Part shown: positions 45,046 to 55,120 of the stretch, piece after piece
How positions within the stretch are numbered: position 1 is the stretch's first letter
Layout of the letters: every line of letters begins with the position of its first letter
Notes under the pieces: generated by a model
What the model was told of the DNA's origin: nothing
Database searches by the model: none
The model's input: only the letters and a program-made list of their open reading frames with translations
Made by a program: the position numbers and the translations under genes
Origin: an uncultured Roseobacter sp.
GTDB lineage: Bacteria > Pseudomonadota > Alphaproteobacteria > Rhodobacterales > Rhodobacteraceae
Reading direction: 5' to 3'
Length of the DNA stretch: 64,000 nucleotides
Assembly: GCF_947495275.1 (NCBI RefSeq)
Contig: NZ_CANLYL010000014.1
Location: 1-64,000 of the forward strand

Positions 45046-45500
45046 TTGATCTCGAATATCCCCTCGATTTCAACGGCAACGCCCATCGGCAAAGACGCGG
45101 CAGACACGGCCGACCGGGAATGGCGCCCTGCCGGTCCCAGCGCCTCGACGAGGAAGTCAGATGCACCATTGATCACCTTGGGCTGTTCCGTGAAGTCTGC
45201 GGTGGAATTCACAAAGCCCGTGAGCTTCACGACACGCGACAGGCGTTCGATATCACCGTCACACGCGGCCTTGACCTGTGCCAACAGACTGATCGCGCAC
45301 AGACGCGCCGCTGCCGCGCCGTCGGCGATCTCCATATCCGCGCCCAATTTGCCCGTCACCAACCCATTGGCATCGCTGGAAATTTGCCCTGATACGTAAA
45401 GCGTCGATCCGGATTTCACAAAGGGAACATAGTTGGCGGCAGGCGCGGGCGCATCCGGCAAGACAACGCCTAGTTCTGCGAGACGGGAAGCAATACTCAT
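45042..45500 (-). CDS. RidA-family enamine/imine deaminase
   Basis: The 152-residue protein of the YjgF/RidA family has YVPFVKSGSTLYVSGQISSDANGLVTGKLG and AAARLCAISLLAQVKAACDGDIERL. The C-terminal Arg-rich contact usually seen as SRSAVSAASLPMGVAVEIE is present. RidA proteins clear reactive 2-aminoacrylate made by PLP enzymes. GAGAGG precedes the ATG. It is coupled to the GDPD gene. Confidence 0.85.
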   Translation of the reverse strand: MSIASRLAELGVVLPDAPAPAANYVPFVKSGSTLYVSGQISSDANGLVTGKLGADMEIADGAAAARLCAISLLAQVKAACDGDIERLSRVVKLTGFVNSTADFTEQPKVINGASDFLVEALGPAGRHSRSAVSAASLPMGVAVEIEGIFEIK

Positions 45501-45844
45501 TTCGGGATCCTCTCTTCAATGGCTGGACACAGCCAGGCTCAGCGCCAGCTTTTGCGGAATGGGCGTGCAATGTAAACAGGGTCTTTGTTGACCATCACGT
45601 GACAAATGGATGAAAGCTTTACCAGATCGCCAGCGCATTTATGCGCAGGATATTCCAATTGTTCATCACTTCTACGCTTTTCCGCGCATACAAGTATGTG
45701 TAAGAAGATTGCTTGGTGGACGTTGTTAGTGATTTCCCGTTATTGTTGCGCTGTCGCTCAACTGCCACATCACGATAATTCCATATCCGGACCCTATGGG
45801 CTTCGCAGAAAAAAACCTTACGTACGAGCCAGTCAATTTACAGG
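45501..45844. other. Intergenic stretch between ridA-like gene and mlaA
   Basis: About 340 bases with no supported gene. Overlapping short frames here read into the mlaA start but lack a ribosome binding site. It must contain divergent promoters for the two genes. A TTGACC hexamer near 45589 could be a -35 element, with no convincing -10 seen. Confidence 0.4.
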
Positions 45845-46633
45845 ATGCTTCTCTTGCCCCGTTTCCCGAAGATCAGCGCTTTCAAGTTGCCCATAATCGC
45901 TCTGTCAGCAACGTTGTTGCTGGGTGCCTGCGCGACGACGCAGGATGTCGCATCCAGGTCGGATGGCATCAACGACCCCTATGAGAGGCAGAACCGCAAG
46001 GTGCACGCGTTCAACAAGGGGCTGGACAAGAACCTGATCCGCCCGGTTGCGGAAGGGTATGGCGTCGTACCTGTCGAAATCCGCAATACCGTCAATAACT
46101 TCTCCGAAAATCTCTCGATGCCCGGCGTCGCGGTCAACAGCCTCTTGCAGGGGGATTTGAAAGGCACAGGATTAGCGACCTTGCGGTTTGCGATGAATAC
46201 GACGCTCGGTTTGGGCGGCTTTTTCGATCCGGCCTCGGAACTGAATATCCCCGACCATGATACCGACTTTGGCGAAACGCTTGCGGTTTGGGGCGTGCAG
46301 GAAGGTGCCTATATCGAATTGCCGCTGTTCGGCCCCTCGACGCAACGCGCAACTGCTGGTCTGGTGGTTGATTTCTTCACCAACCCGCTTACCTACAGCA
46401 CAATTGACGGCGATGACCGGATCATCCCCCCCACAGCCAGAGGGGCTGCGGCACTTAACGACCGCGAACGCTTTGGCGACAGCATTGATGCGCTGCTCTA
46501 CGAGAGCGCGGACAGCTATGCCCAGGCGCGCCAGACCTACCTTCAGAATCGTCGCTTCGAACTGGATGAGAACGCAGGCGAAGGCGTCGATCCCTACTCA
46601 GCAGACCCTTATGAGGACCCCTATGCCCAATAA
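45845..46633 (+). CDS. mlaA: MlaA-family outer-membrane lipoprotein (VacJ)
   Basis: The 262-residue protein has a lipoprotein signal ending LLLGAC (Cys about residue 28) and the MlaA region NDPYERQNRKVHAFNKGLDKNLIRPVAEGY, LSMPGVAVNSLLQGDLKGTGLATLRFAMNTTLGLGGFFDPASEL. It removes phospholipids from the outer leaflet of the outer membrane. mlaC follows with an 11-base overlap, so the two are coupled. No mlaFEDB transporter genes lie here. Confidence 0.9.
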   Translation: MLLLPRFPKISAFKLPIIALSATLLLGACATTQDVASRSDGINDPYERQNRKVHAFNKGLDKNLIRPVAEGYGVVPVEIRNTVNNFSENLSMPGVAVNSLLQGDLKGTGLATLRFAMNTTLGLGGFFDPASELNIPDHDTDFGETLAVWGVQEGAYIELPLFGPSTQRATAGLVVDFFTNPLTYSTIDGDDRIIPPTARGAAALNDRERFGDSIDALLYESADSYAQARQTYLQNRRFELDENAGEGVDPYSADPYEDPYAQ

Positions 46634-47222
46634 ACTAAGCAGACGTGCGTTTTTTGTTGGAACGATCGCGGCATCAGTGATGCTGTCCCACCCCGCAGCC
46701 GCGTTAACGGAGGCGGCAGCCAGACAGCTGGTAGATACCGTTGTATCCGACGTGGAGCGTGTCGTATCGTCCGGTAAATCTGATACCGCCGTCCTGCGCG
46801 AACTGGAATCGCTGTTTGTGCGCTATGCTGACGTCAATATCATGGCCCAATATGCGCTCGGTGCAGACGGACGCTCGGCCTCCGCCTCACAGAAACGGGC
46901 ATTTTCTGACGCCTTCACGGGCTATATCGCCCGCAAATACGGCAAACAGTTCCGCGATTTTATCGGAGGCCGTGTCGAAGTTCAGGGCACACGTCAGATC
47001 AAGGCCGGGTTTGAAGTCAAGACACTGGCTTATCTCAAAGGCGATGGGCCTTTTGATGTGACCTTTCACGTTTCCGACAAATCCGGACGGGACAAGTTTT
47101 TCAACATCTATATCGAAGGCGTGAACCTGTTGCTCACGGAACGCACCGAGATTGGCGCGATGTTGGACAAACGCGGCGGCGATATCAACGCGATGATTGC
47201 CGATCTGAAAAAAGCCGGCTAA
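46623..47222 (+). CDS. mlaC: MlaC-family periplasmic phospholipid-binding protein
   Basis: The 199-residue protein begins SRRAFFVGTIAASVMLSHPAAALTE, a signal with a possible twin-arginine pair. The MlaC fold follows: YADVNIMAQYALGADGRSASASQKRAF, FTGYIARKYGKQFRDFIGGRVEVQGTRQIKAGFEVKTLAYL and the IEGVNLLLTERTEIGAML lipid-pocket segment. It carries phospholipid between MlaA and an inner-membrane transporter. GAGGA precedes the ATG. A stem-loop lies at the 3' end. Confidence 0.88.
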   Translation: MPNKLSRRAFFVGTIAASVMLSHPAAALTEAAARQLVDTVVSDVERVVSSGKSDTAVLRELESLFVRYADVNIMAQYALGADGRSASASQKRAFSDAFTGYIARKYGKQFRDFIGGRVEVQGTRQIKAGFEVKTLAYLKGDGPFDVTFHVSDKSGRDKFFNIYIEGVNLLLTERTEIGAMLDKRGGDINAMIADLKKAG

Positions 47223-47267
47223 CCGTGAATGAGTGACCGGGGTTTACCGGTCGCTTCCACTCACGGT
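47222..47267. terminator. Structured stem-loop between convergent mlaC and the penicillin-binding protein gene
   Basis: ACCGTGA at 47222-47228 pairs with TCACGGT at 47261-47267, and GACCGG with CCGGTC inside, giving a compact hairpin spanning the end of both genes. There is no strong T run, so it may act as a bidirectional transcript end or RNA-stability element rather than a classical terminator. Confidence 0.4.
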
Positions 47268-49454
47268 CTCGCGGGGTTTTCTGGCGTTGGTGTTGCCGCC
47301 ATCGCCAAGGATATCCCGCAGCAGATTATCCAGGAAGCCGCCCACACCACTGCCGCCATTCTGACGACCCGGCGATCGATCACGCGTTTCGCCGGTCTGA
47401 GATGGCGACATCATTGGCAAGGGTCGGGCCGGAACACCCTCATGCACACGCGCCATGGTCTCGCGCCATATCTCGGCGGGCAGGCCTGCGCCGGTCACCC
47501 CGGTAAGGGGGGTGTTATCGTCATATCCCATCCAGACACCCGCGACATAATCCGCGGAGAAACCCACGAACCAGGCGTCACGCGCCGCCTGTGTTGTGCC
47601 CGTCTTGCCTGCAAGCTGACGACCGCCAAACTGCGCGCGCTGGCCGGTTCCTTGTGAGACAACTTTCTCCATCATGTAGATGAGTTGCCGCGCTGCCTCT
47701 TCCTGAACGACACGTTCCCCGATACCGCCACCGGTGCCCATCAGCGGTTCGGAATCCCCCATGAGCCTCAACTCCACAAGACCGTAAGGAATGACCGAAG
47801 AGCCACCGTTGAGAATGCCCGCATAAGCCCCCGTCATTTCGATCAAGGTGCTCTCGGAAGCCCCCAAGGCCAGGGCAGGACCCGCAGCCAGATCACTTTG
47901 CAACCCAAAATCACTGGCCACTTGCCGTACAAGGTCGCGCCCAACAAATTCTGATACTTTCACTGCCGGAATGTTCAGACTGTCCTGCAAGGCCTGCGTC
48001 AGAGAGACCTTGCCATAGTTTCGTCTGGTATAGTTTTCCGGGCACCACTGACCGGATCCCGGAATGTTCTGGCAATAAGGCTCATCAACAACCGTATCGT
48101 TGGGTGAATAGCCCAGATCCAAAGCCGCGGCATAGACAAACGGCTTGAAAGCCGAGCCGGTTTGCCGTTTCGCCTGAACCGCGCGATTGAACGCCCCGGC
48201 CACTTTGGTCTTGCGCCCGCCCACCATGGCCCGCACCGCCCCATCAGCGGACATCACCACGATGGCAGCCTGTGCCTTACTGCCCGCGCGCACCTTGTTT
48301 TCGAAAACCCATTGCATCGCATCATCCGCCGCGCGTTGAATGCGTTGGTCCATAGTCGTTTTAATGACAACATCTTCGGTGGTCTTGCGGGTAAAGAACT
48401 CCGGCCCCGAGGACATCACCCAATCCGCGAAATAACCGCCCGCACGCGCCTCCGCCGCCGCCGAAAGCTGAGCGGGGTTGTTTTGCGCGGCACGCGCCTC
48501 GGTTTGCGTGAGATATCCCTGCTCTTCCATCAACCGCACAATCGTGGCGGCCCTGTTCTGCGAACGGGTCAGGTCATTTGTGGGCGCAAACCGCGTCGGT
48601 GCCACCAGAAGCCCCGCCAGCATGGCCGCCTCTGCCGGGGTGATATTGGCGGCGGATTTGCCGAAATACCGTTGGCTCGCCGCCTCAAAACCACGCGCAC
48701 CCGCGCCCAGGAAAGCGCGGTTCATGTAGATGGTAAGAATTTCATCCTTGGAGTACTTCGCCTCCATCGCCAGCGCGTAGATCGCCTCAGAGGCTTTGCG
48801 CTTGATCGTGCCGCGCCGACACTCCGTTTCATATTCCGCCTCGGACTGCGTTTCGGGATCGAAAGGCACCCCCAGACACAACAGTTTCGCCACCTGCTGC
48901 GTGATGGTGGAGCCGCCATGACCGGACAAGGGGCCGCGCCCCTCGCTGAGGTTGATGCGGACGGCACTTGCGATGCCGCGCGGGCTGACCCCAAAGTGAC
49001 GATAGAAACGTTTGTCCTCGGTCGCGATAATGGCGTGGCGCAGATGCGGCGAGACCGTCTTGGTGGTGACCACGCCGCCAAACTGATCCCCGCGCCAGGC
49101 AAAGACTTTGCCTTCATTATCCAGCAGTGTCACCGATCCGCGAGCGCGGCCGTCCAGCAACTCAGAGACGTCCGGCAAAGTGGTATAGTAATATCCAACC
49201 ATCAGCGCGAGCGCCAAGCATGCAACCGCGCCAACCCGCCAGACAACGCGCCAAATCAGCCGCAAGACCCATCCAACCAACCGTTGGACAAAACCGACGA
49301 TGCCGCCCCGCCGTTTTGCGCGGGTGGCCTTGCGCCTGGTGGTCCTGCGCGGTTTTGCTTTGGTTTTGGGCGTCGCTTTGCGCGCTTTGGGTTTTGTTGC
49401 CCCATAGCGTTTGTCCGCGACCAGGGGACGCTTCCGCTTACGTGAATCACTCAT
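47244..49454 (-). CDS. Class A penicillin-binding protein (transglycosylase-transpeptidase)
   Basis: The 736-residue bifunctional enzyme has a long, very basic cytoplasmic N-terminus (1-50, mostly Lys, Arg, Ala and Thr), a membrane helix at about 75-92, and a GT51 glycosyltransferase domain with Glu146 in IATEDKRFYRHFGVSPRG. The transpeptidase domain has the SxxK of GSAFKPF near 440, SLN (QDSLNIPA) and KTGTT near 645. It polymerises and cross-links peptidoglycan at the inner membrane. The tail is Gly/Ser-rich. No ribosome binding site is obvious before the ATG. Confidence 0.9.
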   Translation of the reverse strand: MSDSRKRKRPLVADKRYGATKPKARKATPKTKAKPRRTTRRKATRAKRRGGIVGFVQRLVGWVLRLIWRVVWRVGAVACLALALMVGYYYTTLPDVSELLDGRARGSVTLLDNEGKVFAWRGDQFGGVVTTKTVSPHLRHAIIATEDKRFYRHFGVSPRGIASAVRINLSEGRGPLSGHGGSTITQQVAKLLCLGVPFDPETQSEAEYETECRRGTIKRKASEAIYALAMEAKYSKDEILTIYMNRAFLGAGARGFEAASQRYFGKSAANITPAEAAMLAGLLVAPTRFAPTNDLTRSQNRAATIVRLMEEQGYLTQTEARAAQNNPAQLSAAAEARAGGYFADWVMSSGPEFFTRKTTEDVVIKTTMDQRIQRAADDAMQWVFENKVRAGSKAQAAIVVMSADGAVRAMVGGRKTKVAGAFNRAVQAKRQTGSAFKPFVYAAALDLGYSPNDTVVDEPYCQNIPGSGQWCPENYTRRNYGKVSLTQALQDSLNIPAVKVSEFVGRDLVRQVASDFGLQSDLAAGPALALGASESTLIEMTGAYAGILNGGSSVIPYGLVELRLMGDSEPLMGTGGGIGERVVQEEAARQLIYMMEKVVSQGTGQRAQFGGRQLAGKTGTTQAARDAWFVGFSADYVAGVWMGYDDNTPLTGVTGAGLPAEIWRETMARVHEGVPARPLPMMSPSQTGETRDRSPGRQNGGSGVGGFLDNLLRDILGDGGNTNARKPRETVSGSDR

Positions 49455-49542
49455 GAAGAACCTGCCCGGCCCATTGTTGTTTTGCCCAGCTTAACCCGAA
49501 CGCGCGGGATTGTTGAGGCGGTCCGCACCCCAAATGAGATGA

Positions 49543-50049
<507 letters not shown>

Positions 50050-50075
50050 AGCTGCGCACAACGGGGATACTCTCT

Positions 50076-51398
50076 ATGACCTATCTGAAAAAAATCTCAC
50101 CTGCCGCGCTGCTGATCGCTTTGCCTTCTCTGGGGCTGGCTCAGGACGCGGATACCACGCCGACCATGGAAGACATCGGGTTCATCTTCACAACCTTCAT
50201 GTTCCTTGTGGCAGGCTTTCTGGTGTTCTTCATGGCCGCCGGGTTCGCCATGCTCGAAGCGGGGCTTGTACGGGGCAAGAACGTCACCATGCAATTGACC
50301 AAGAACATGGCGCTTTTTGGCCTGGCTTCGATCTTCTATTACATTCTGGGGTACAATCTGATGTACCCCGGCGATGGCTGGTCCATCGACGGCATTCTGG
50401 GTGCCTTTGCCGTGACCGGGCTGGAGCCTGTTGGTCTGGAAGGCGCCGAGCCGGACCTCACCTATGCCTCCGTCGGCTCTGATTTCTTCTTCCAGTTGAT
50501 GTTCTGTGCGGCGACCGCCTCCATCGTGTCGGGCGCGCTGGCCGAGCGGATCAAGCTCTGGCCGTTTCTGGTCTTTGTGATCATCCTGACAGCCGTCATC
50601 TACCCGGTTCAGGCAAGCTGGAAATGGGGTGGTGGTTTCCTTGACGGCATGGGCTTTCAGGATTTTGCCGGGTCCACAGTGGTCCACTCCGTTGGCGGCT
50701 GGGCAGCTCTCGCAGGCGCGCTAATCCTTGGCCCGCGTATCGGCAAATACAAGGATGGTCGTGTGCACCCGATGCCGGGTTCCAACCTCGCGCTTGCGAC
50801 ACTGGGGACATTCATCCTGTGGCTGGGCTGGTTCGGTTTCAACGGCGGTTCGCAGCTTTATATGGATACCGCTGGCAACGTGGCCGACATCAGCCGCATC
50901 TTTGCCAACACCAATACGGCCGCTGCCGCCGGTGCTGTGACCGCGCTGATCCTGACCCAGTTGCTTTACAAAAAGCCTGACCTGACGATGATCCTGAACG
51001 GCGCGCTGGCTGGTCTGGTCTCCATCACTGCCGAGCCGCTTGCACCCTCGCTGGTCGGCTCAACGCTGATCGGTGCTGTTGGCGGAGCAATTGTGGTCTT
51101 TGCAGTCCCAATGCTCGACAAGTTCAAGATCGACGATGTCGTCGGCGCGATCCCTGTACACCTCTTTGCCGGTATCTGGGGCACGATCGCCGTAGTCTTC
51201 TCCAACGATGCTGCAACTTTGGGCGTGCAACTTTACTCGATCGTGGTCGTCGGGGTGTTCACCTTTGTCGCCTCCGCCGTGGTCTGGGTGATCCTCAAAT
51301 CGACCATGGGTATCCGCGTCAGCGAAGAGGCCGAGATCAGCGGCCTCGACACCACCGAGCTTGGGATGGAAGCTTACCCTGAGTTCTCAAGAGGCTGA
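50076..51398 (+). CDS. amtB: Ammonium transporter
   Basis: The 440-residue protein has an N-terminal signal-like segment (ISPAALLIALPSLGLAQD) and then eleven membrane helices. The Amt signature is visible: DFAGSTVVHSVGGWAALAGALILGPRIGKY (about 195-225) and, later, a second conserved His near HLFAGIWGTI. It takes up ammonium and is gated by GlnK. Terminator follows 18 bases after the stop. Confidence 0.93.
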   Translation: MTYLKKISPAALLIALPSLGLAQDADTTPTMEDIGFIFTTFMFLVAGFLVFFMAAGFAMLEAGLVRGKNVTMQLTKNMALFGLASIFYYILGYNLMYPGDGWSIDGILGAFAVTGLEPVGLEGAEPDLTYASVGSDFFFQLMFCAATASIVSGALAERIKLWPFLVFVIILTAVIYPVQASWKWGGGFLDGMGFQDFAGSTVVHSVGGWAALAGALILGPRIGKYKDGRVHPMPGSNLALATLGTFILWLGWFGFNGGSQLYMDTAGNVADISRIFANTNTAAAAGAVTALILTQLLYKKPDLTMILNGALAGLVSITAEPLAPSLVGSTLIGAVGGAIVVFAVPMLDKFKIDDVVGAIPVHLFAGIWGTIAVVFSNDAATLGVQLYSIVVVGVFTFVASAVVWVILKSTMGIRVSEEAEISGLDTTELGMEAYPEFSRG

Positions 51399-51416
51399 CA
51401 GATTTGAACAAAAACA

Positions 51417-51444
51417 AACCCGGGCGGAAACGCCCGGGTTTTTT
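51417..51444 (+). terminator. Rho-independent terminator after amtB
   Basis: AACCCGGGCG and CGCCCGGGTT form a perfect 10-bp stem around a GAAA loop, followed by TTTT. Confidence 0.92.
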
Positions 51445-51471
51445 GCTGTCACATGGGTTTGAGAAAACCCT

Positions 51472-52656
51472 TCAGATGCCCGATGCGATGATCGCTTCCG
51501 CGAGGATTGGAACGGTTTCCGCATTCAGACCCGCGATATTCATCCGGCTGTCAGAGACCATATAGATCCCGTGCTTCGCCCGCATTTCCTCAACCTTTTC
51601 AGCTGTCGTGCCAAGGCGCGAAAACATCCCGCGGTGCTGCGCCAGAAACCCAAAACGATCCGACCCGGAAAGCCGTTGCAATTCACCGGCCAACTGACTG
51701 CGCAGTCCCAGCATGCTGTTACGGACCTCTTCCAGTTCCGCCATCCAATCGGCGCGCAGGGCGTCATCGTTCAGGATCATGGTGACCAGACGCGCGCCAT
51801 GATCCGGCGGGAAGGAGAAATTCTGACGGTTCAGAAACGCCAATGTGTCCTGATGCAATTTACGTGCGTCGGCATTCTGGCTGATGGCCATCAAAAGACC
51901 CGTCCGTTCCCGGTAGATGCCGAAGTTCTTGGAACAACTGGCGGCGACCAGCGCTTCGGGCACCGAAGAGACCACAAGACGGGTTGCCTGCGCGTCCTCC
52001 TCCAGACCGTCCCCGAAACCCTGATAGGCGATGTCGATCATCGGCACGGCACCCGTTTCCACCAGCACCTCCACCACAGCCTGCCATTCGGTCATGTTGA
52101 GGTTGGCCCCCGTCGGGTTGTGGCAACAGCCGTGCAGCAGCACCACATCGCCCGCCTTTGCCTGACGGATGTCGGCAATCATGCCGTCAAAATCGACACC
52201 GCGCGTCTCGTCGTCGAAGTAGCGATAGGGCACCATTTCGATGCCCACATAGTTCAGGATGGAAATATGGTTCGGCCACGTCGGATTGGACACAAACACC
52301 CGCGCATCGGGACGCGCCATCTTGATCAGCTCAAACGCCTGCCGTACCGCACCGGTACCACCGGGTGTCGCCACGGCGGCAACGGTATCGCGCGCAACGG
52401 CATCCGCCAGCACCAGCCTCATCATCGCATCGGCAAACGCGGGGTCCCCCGCGAGGCCGGTGTAGACCTTTGTATCCTGTTCTTCCCACAGCTTGTGCTC
52501 GGCAGATTTAATCGCCCGCATGACCGGCGTCAGCCCTGTGGCATCCTTATAGACGCCAACCCCAAGATCAATCTTGGCGACGCGTGGGTCGTCCTTGTAC
52601 ATCTGCATTAGTGCAAGAATGCTGTCGGCGGGGCGGGTTTTGAGGGTCTCGAACAT
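51472..52656 (-). CDS. Aromatic amino acid/aspartate aminotransferase (class I, Ia subgroup)
   Basis: The 394-residue PLP enzyme has Asn180 in CCHNPTGANL, Asp208 and Tyr211 in IDIAYQGFG, and the Schiff-base Lys243 with Arg251 in SCSKNFGIYRERTG. This is the TyrB/AspC layout of subgroup Ia. Aspartate and aromatic amino acids are both likely substrates. The start is ATG at 52656, sharing bases with the sseA stop (TGATG), so the two genes are coupled. Links to cysteine metabolism through sseA are plausible: aspartate aminotransferases also make mercaptopyruvate. Confidence 0.88.
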   Translation of the reverse strand: MFETLKTRPADSILALMQMYKDDPRVAKIDLGVGVYKDATGLTPVMRAIKSAEHKLWEEQDTKVYTGLAGDPAFADAMMRLVLADAVARDTVAAVATPGGTGAVRQAFELIKMARPDARVFVSNPTWPNHISILNYVGIEMVPYRYFDDETRGVDFDGMIADIRQAKAGDVVLLHGCCHNPTGANLNMTEWQAVVEVLVETGAVPMIDIAYQGFGDGLEEDAQATRLVVSSVPEALVAASCSKNFGIYRERTGLLMAISQNADARKLHQDTLAFLNRQNFSFPPDHGARLVTMILNDDALRADWMAELEEVRNSMLGLRSQLAGELQRLSGSDRFGFLAQHRGMFSRLGTTAEKVEEMRAKHGIYMVSDSRMNIAGLNAETVPILAEAIIASGI

Positions 52657-53510
52657 CAGGCGTCTCCAGTGGCGACAGGTACGGTTGGGAACATCCCCCA
52701 TTCGGCCCAGGAGCCGTCGTAAAGGGACCAATGCGAATGCCCCATGCGCTCAAGTGCCAGCGCCAGAATGGCAGCTGTGATACCTGATCCGCAGGAGGTG
52801 ATAATCGGTTTGGACAAATCGACGCCCGCGGCTTCAAAGATTGCACGGCAGGCTTCGGGCGATTTCATCGTCTTGTCGGCGTTGAGCAGTTCAGTGAAAG
52901 GCACATTGCGTGCTCCGGGAATGTGGCCTGCGCGCAGCCCTTCACGGGGTTCCGGCGCCTCCCCCCGGAAACGCACTGCCGCGCGCGCGTCAACGATCTC
53001 ATGATCTTCGAGTTTGGAGGCCGCTGACACCTGCGTGACATCACGCACCAGATGGTTCTGCACCCGTACGGTCATATGGCGGTCCCGAATGATCGGCGGC
53101 ATGTCTTCCAACGCGTGCCCCGCCGCCTGCCACTTCGGCAAACCACCGTCCAGCACAGCCACATTTTCCTGCCCCATCAGGCGAAACAGCCACCACACGC
53201 GGGCGGCCGACAGCAGACCCGCACCATCGTAGACAACAACCTGATGACCGTCGCCCACACCCATTGCGCGCATGCGGGACATGAATTTTTCGACCGGTGG
53301 CGCCATATGGGGCAGATCAGATCTGTGATCCGATATCTCGTCTATGTCGAAAAAACGAGCCCCGGGGATATGCGCCGCGTCATACTCCGCTTTGGCATCG
53401 CGTCCCATCTCGGGCAGATACCATGAGGCATCAAGAATACGCAGATCGGGATCCTTGAGATGTTGCGCCAGCCAGTCGGTCGAGACCAGTGTTTTCGGAT
53501 CATCGGACAT
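52656..53510 (-). CDS. sseA: 3-mercaptopyruvate sulfurtransferase
   Basis: The 284-residue protein has two rhodanese domains. The active Cys240 lies in ITSCGSGITAAI, the CGSG[VIT] loop that distinguishes mercaptopyruvate from thiosulfate sulfurtransferases. The N-terminal domain contains LRILDASWYLPEMGRDAKAEYDAAHIPGARFFDIDEI. It transfers sulfur from 3-mercaptopyruvate to thiol acceptors. It is upstream of and overlaps the aminotransferase that could make its substrate. Confidence 0.9.
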   Translation of the reverse strand: MSDDPKTLVSTDWLAQHLKDPDLRILDASWYLPEMGRDAKAEYDAAHIPGARFFDIDEISDHRSDLPHMAPPVEKFMSRMRAMGVGDGHQVVVYDGAGLLSAARVWWLFRLMGQENVAVLDGGLPKWQAAGHALEDMPPIIRDRHMTVRVQNHLVRDVTQVSAASKLEDHEIVDARAAVRFRGEAPEPREGLRAGHIPGARNVPFTELLNADKTMKSPEACRAIFEAAGVDLSKPIITSCGSGITAAILALALERMGHSHWSLYDGSWAEWGMFPTVPVATGDA

Positions 53511-53636
53511 GAGATTCCCCCTGCGATCAAAAATCGCCTCTGGGTAACGCTCACGGGGTGCGGTGGCAAGTCTGCTTGGCGTGTTGAAGCTCCGAAGGGT
53601 GCGTTGCCTGCACCTTCAATGCCTGGCCTCCCAAGC

Positions 53637-54125
53637 TTAGCCGTGATCCTTCATCAGGCGCGATTTCTGGCGCGACCAGTCACGCTTTGCCGCCGTTTCG
53701 CGCTTGTCATGCAGTTTTTTGCCCTTGGCCACACCAATTTTGATCTTCGCCATACCACGATGGTTGAAATACAGCACCAACGGCACCAGCGTCATACCCT
53801 TGCGCTGTGTCGCGTTCCACAGGTCTGAAAGCTGCTTGCGAGACACCAGAAGCTTTCGGCGGCGGCGTTCATCATGCTGAAAGGTTTTCGCCTGTTTGTA
53901 AGGCGCGATGTAGCTGTTCACGAGCCACAGTTCACCTTCTTCGACCGCCGCATAGCTTTCGGCGATGTTGGCGCCGCCTATCCGCAGGGATTTGACCTCC
54001 GACCCTTCCAGAATGATCCCGCACTCAATATCCTCTTCAATCGCATAATCAAAACGCGCCCGCCGGTTTTCGGCGACGACCTTATAATTGGGATCGGACT
54101 TTGATGCTGATTTAACCTGAGCCAT
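53637..54125 (-). CDS. smpB: SsrA-binding protein SmpB
   Basis: The 162-residue protein binds tmRNA in trans-translation. Family segments are [76 protein letters not shown] and the basic tail [27 protein letters not shown]. The ATG at 54125 is preferred over upstream in-frame starts because it gives the normal length. The tmRNA gene itself is not seen in this window. Divergent from the HD-domain gene. Confidence 0.93.
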   Translation of the reverse strand: MAQVKSASKSDPNYKVVAENRRARFDYAIEEDIECGIILEGSEVKSLRIGGANIAESYAAVEEGELWLVNSYIAPYKQAKTFQHDERRRRKLLVSRKQLSDLWNATQRKGMTLVPLVLYFNHRGMAKIKIGVAKGKKLHDKRETAAKRDWSRQKSRLMKDHG

Positions 54126-54262
54126 GGGCGCAGATGTAGGGCCAGTCGGCACCCGGCGCAAGACGACTTGGGACACAGACCGGTTGCAAATTCCTTGCCG
54201 GAATAGGCTCGAAGCGAAATTTGGTGTATAAACAGCTTTGCTGCACCCGATCCGGAGGCCCC

Positions 54263-55114
54263 ATGTTCAACCCTACCGCCACGCTGGCCTCGTCCTTCGG
54301 TGACCATCTGTCGGAAACTTTCCTGCAGTATTTCTCCGGTCGTGACCCGGAATATGCCGCCTATATCAATGGCTGTGCCAAGATGGTTCTGGAACGTCTC
54401 GCCAATTCAGACGCGCTCTATCACAATGCCGAACACACCATGATGGTGACGCTTGTAGGTCAGCAGATCATGCGGGGGCGGCTGGTCACCGAGGCGATAC
54501 AGCCGCGCGACTGGCTGCACTACATCATTTCGTTGCTGGTTCATGATATCGGCTATCTGCGGGACATCTGCGAAGGGGATCATGACAACGAGATCGTTAT
54601 TGATCCTTCGGGCAAGACAATCACGCCCCCGCGCGGAGCCTCTGATGCTTTTCTGGCCCCCTATCATGTGGAACGCGGCATGATGTACGCGCGTCGGCGG
54701 TTTGGCGATTCAGACTTCATCGACGAAGAACGCATTGCGCAAGCCATTGACTACACACGCTTTCCGGTGCCCCAGGACGACCATTATCATTCGATCGCCA
54801 GCGAGCCTGCCTTGGTGCGCGCCGCGGATCTGATCGGCCAAATGGCCGATCCCTTCTATCACCGGAAAATCGGCGCGCTTTATCTGGAGTTTGAAGAAAC
54901 CGGGATGGCCGAGCAGCTTGGTTATCACAGCGCGGTCGATCTGATGGAAAAATTCCCGGATTTCTTCTGGTCTAGGGTGCAGCCACTGATCGGCCCGGCG
55001 CTGAGCCATCTGGAACAGACCATGGAAGGCAAACAATGGGTGGCGCAGCTATATAACCATATTTTCCAGGTCGATCATCGCACCAGCATGCTGGGTCCGT
55101 TCAACGGCGCCTAG
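54263..55114 (+). CDS. HD-domain metal-dependent phosphohydrolase
   Basis: The 283-residue protein has an HD pattern: His in [14 protein letters not shown] near 52, and HDIGY ([11 protein letters not shown]) near 95, with the later His/Asp of YHVERG and FPDFF nearby. HD proteins cleave phosphate esters, often nucleotides. Substrate unknown. CGGAGG precedes the ATG at 54263 by 4 bases. Confidence 0.8.
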   Translation: MFNPTATLASSFGDHLSETFLQYFSGRDPEYAAYINGCAKMVLERLANSDALYHNAEHTMMVTLVGQQIMRGRLVTEAIQPRDWLHYIISLLVHDIGYLRDICEGDHDNEIVIDPSGKTITPPRGASDAFLAPYHVERGMMYARRRFGDSDFIDEERIAQAIDYTRFPVPQDDHYHSIASEPALVRAADLIGQMADPFYHRKIGALYLEFEETGMAEQLGYHSAVDLMEKFPDFFWSRVQPLIGPALSHLEQTMEGKQWVAQLYNHIFQVDHRTSMLGPFNGA

Positions 55115-55120
55115 GCGGGG

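Noticed and set aside
44029..45399. 456-residue forward frame
   Set aside because: It runs antisense to GDPD and RidA genes that overlap by ATGA and have good family motifs.
48162..49445. Forward frame across the penicillin-binding protein
   Set aside because: Antisense to a gene with GT51 and transpeptidase motifs; no start signal.
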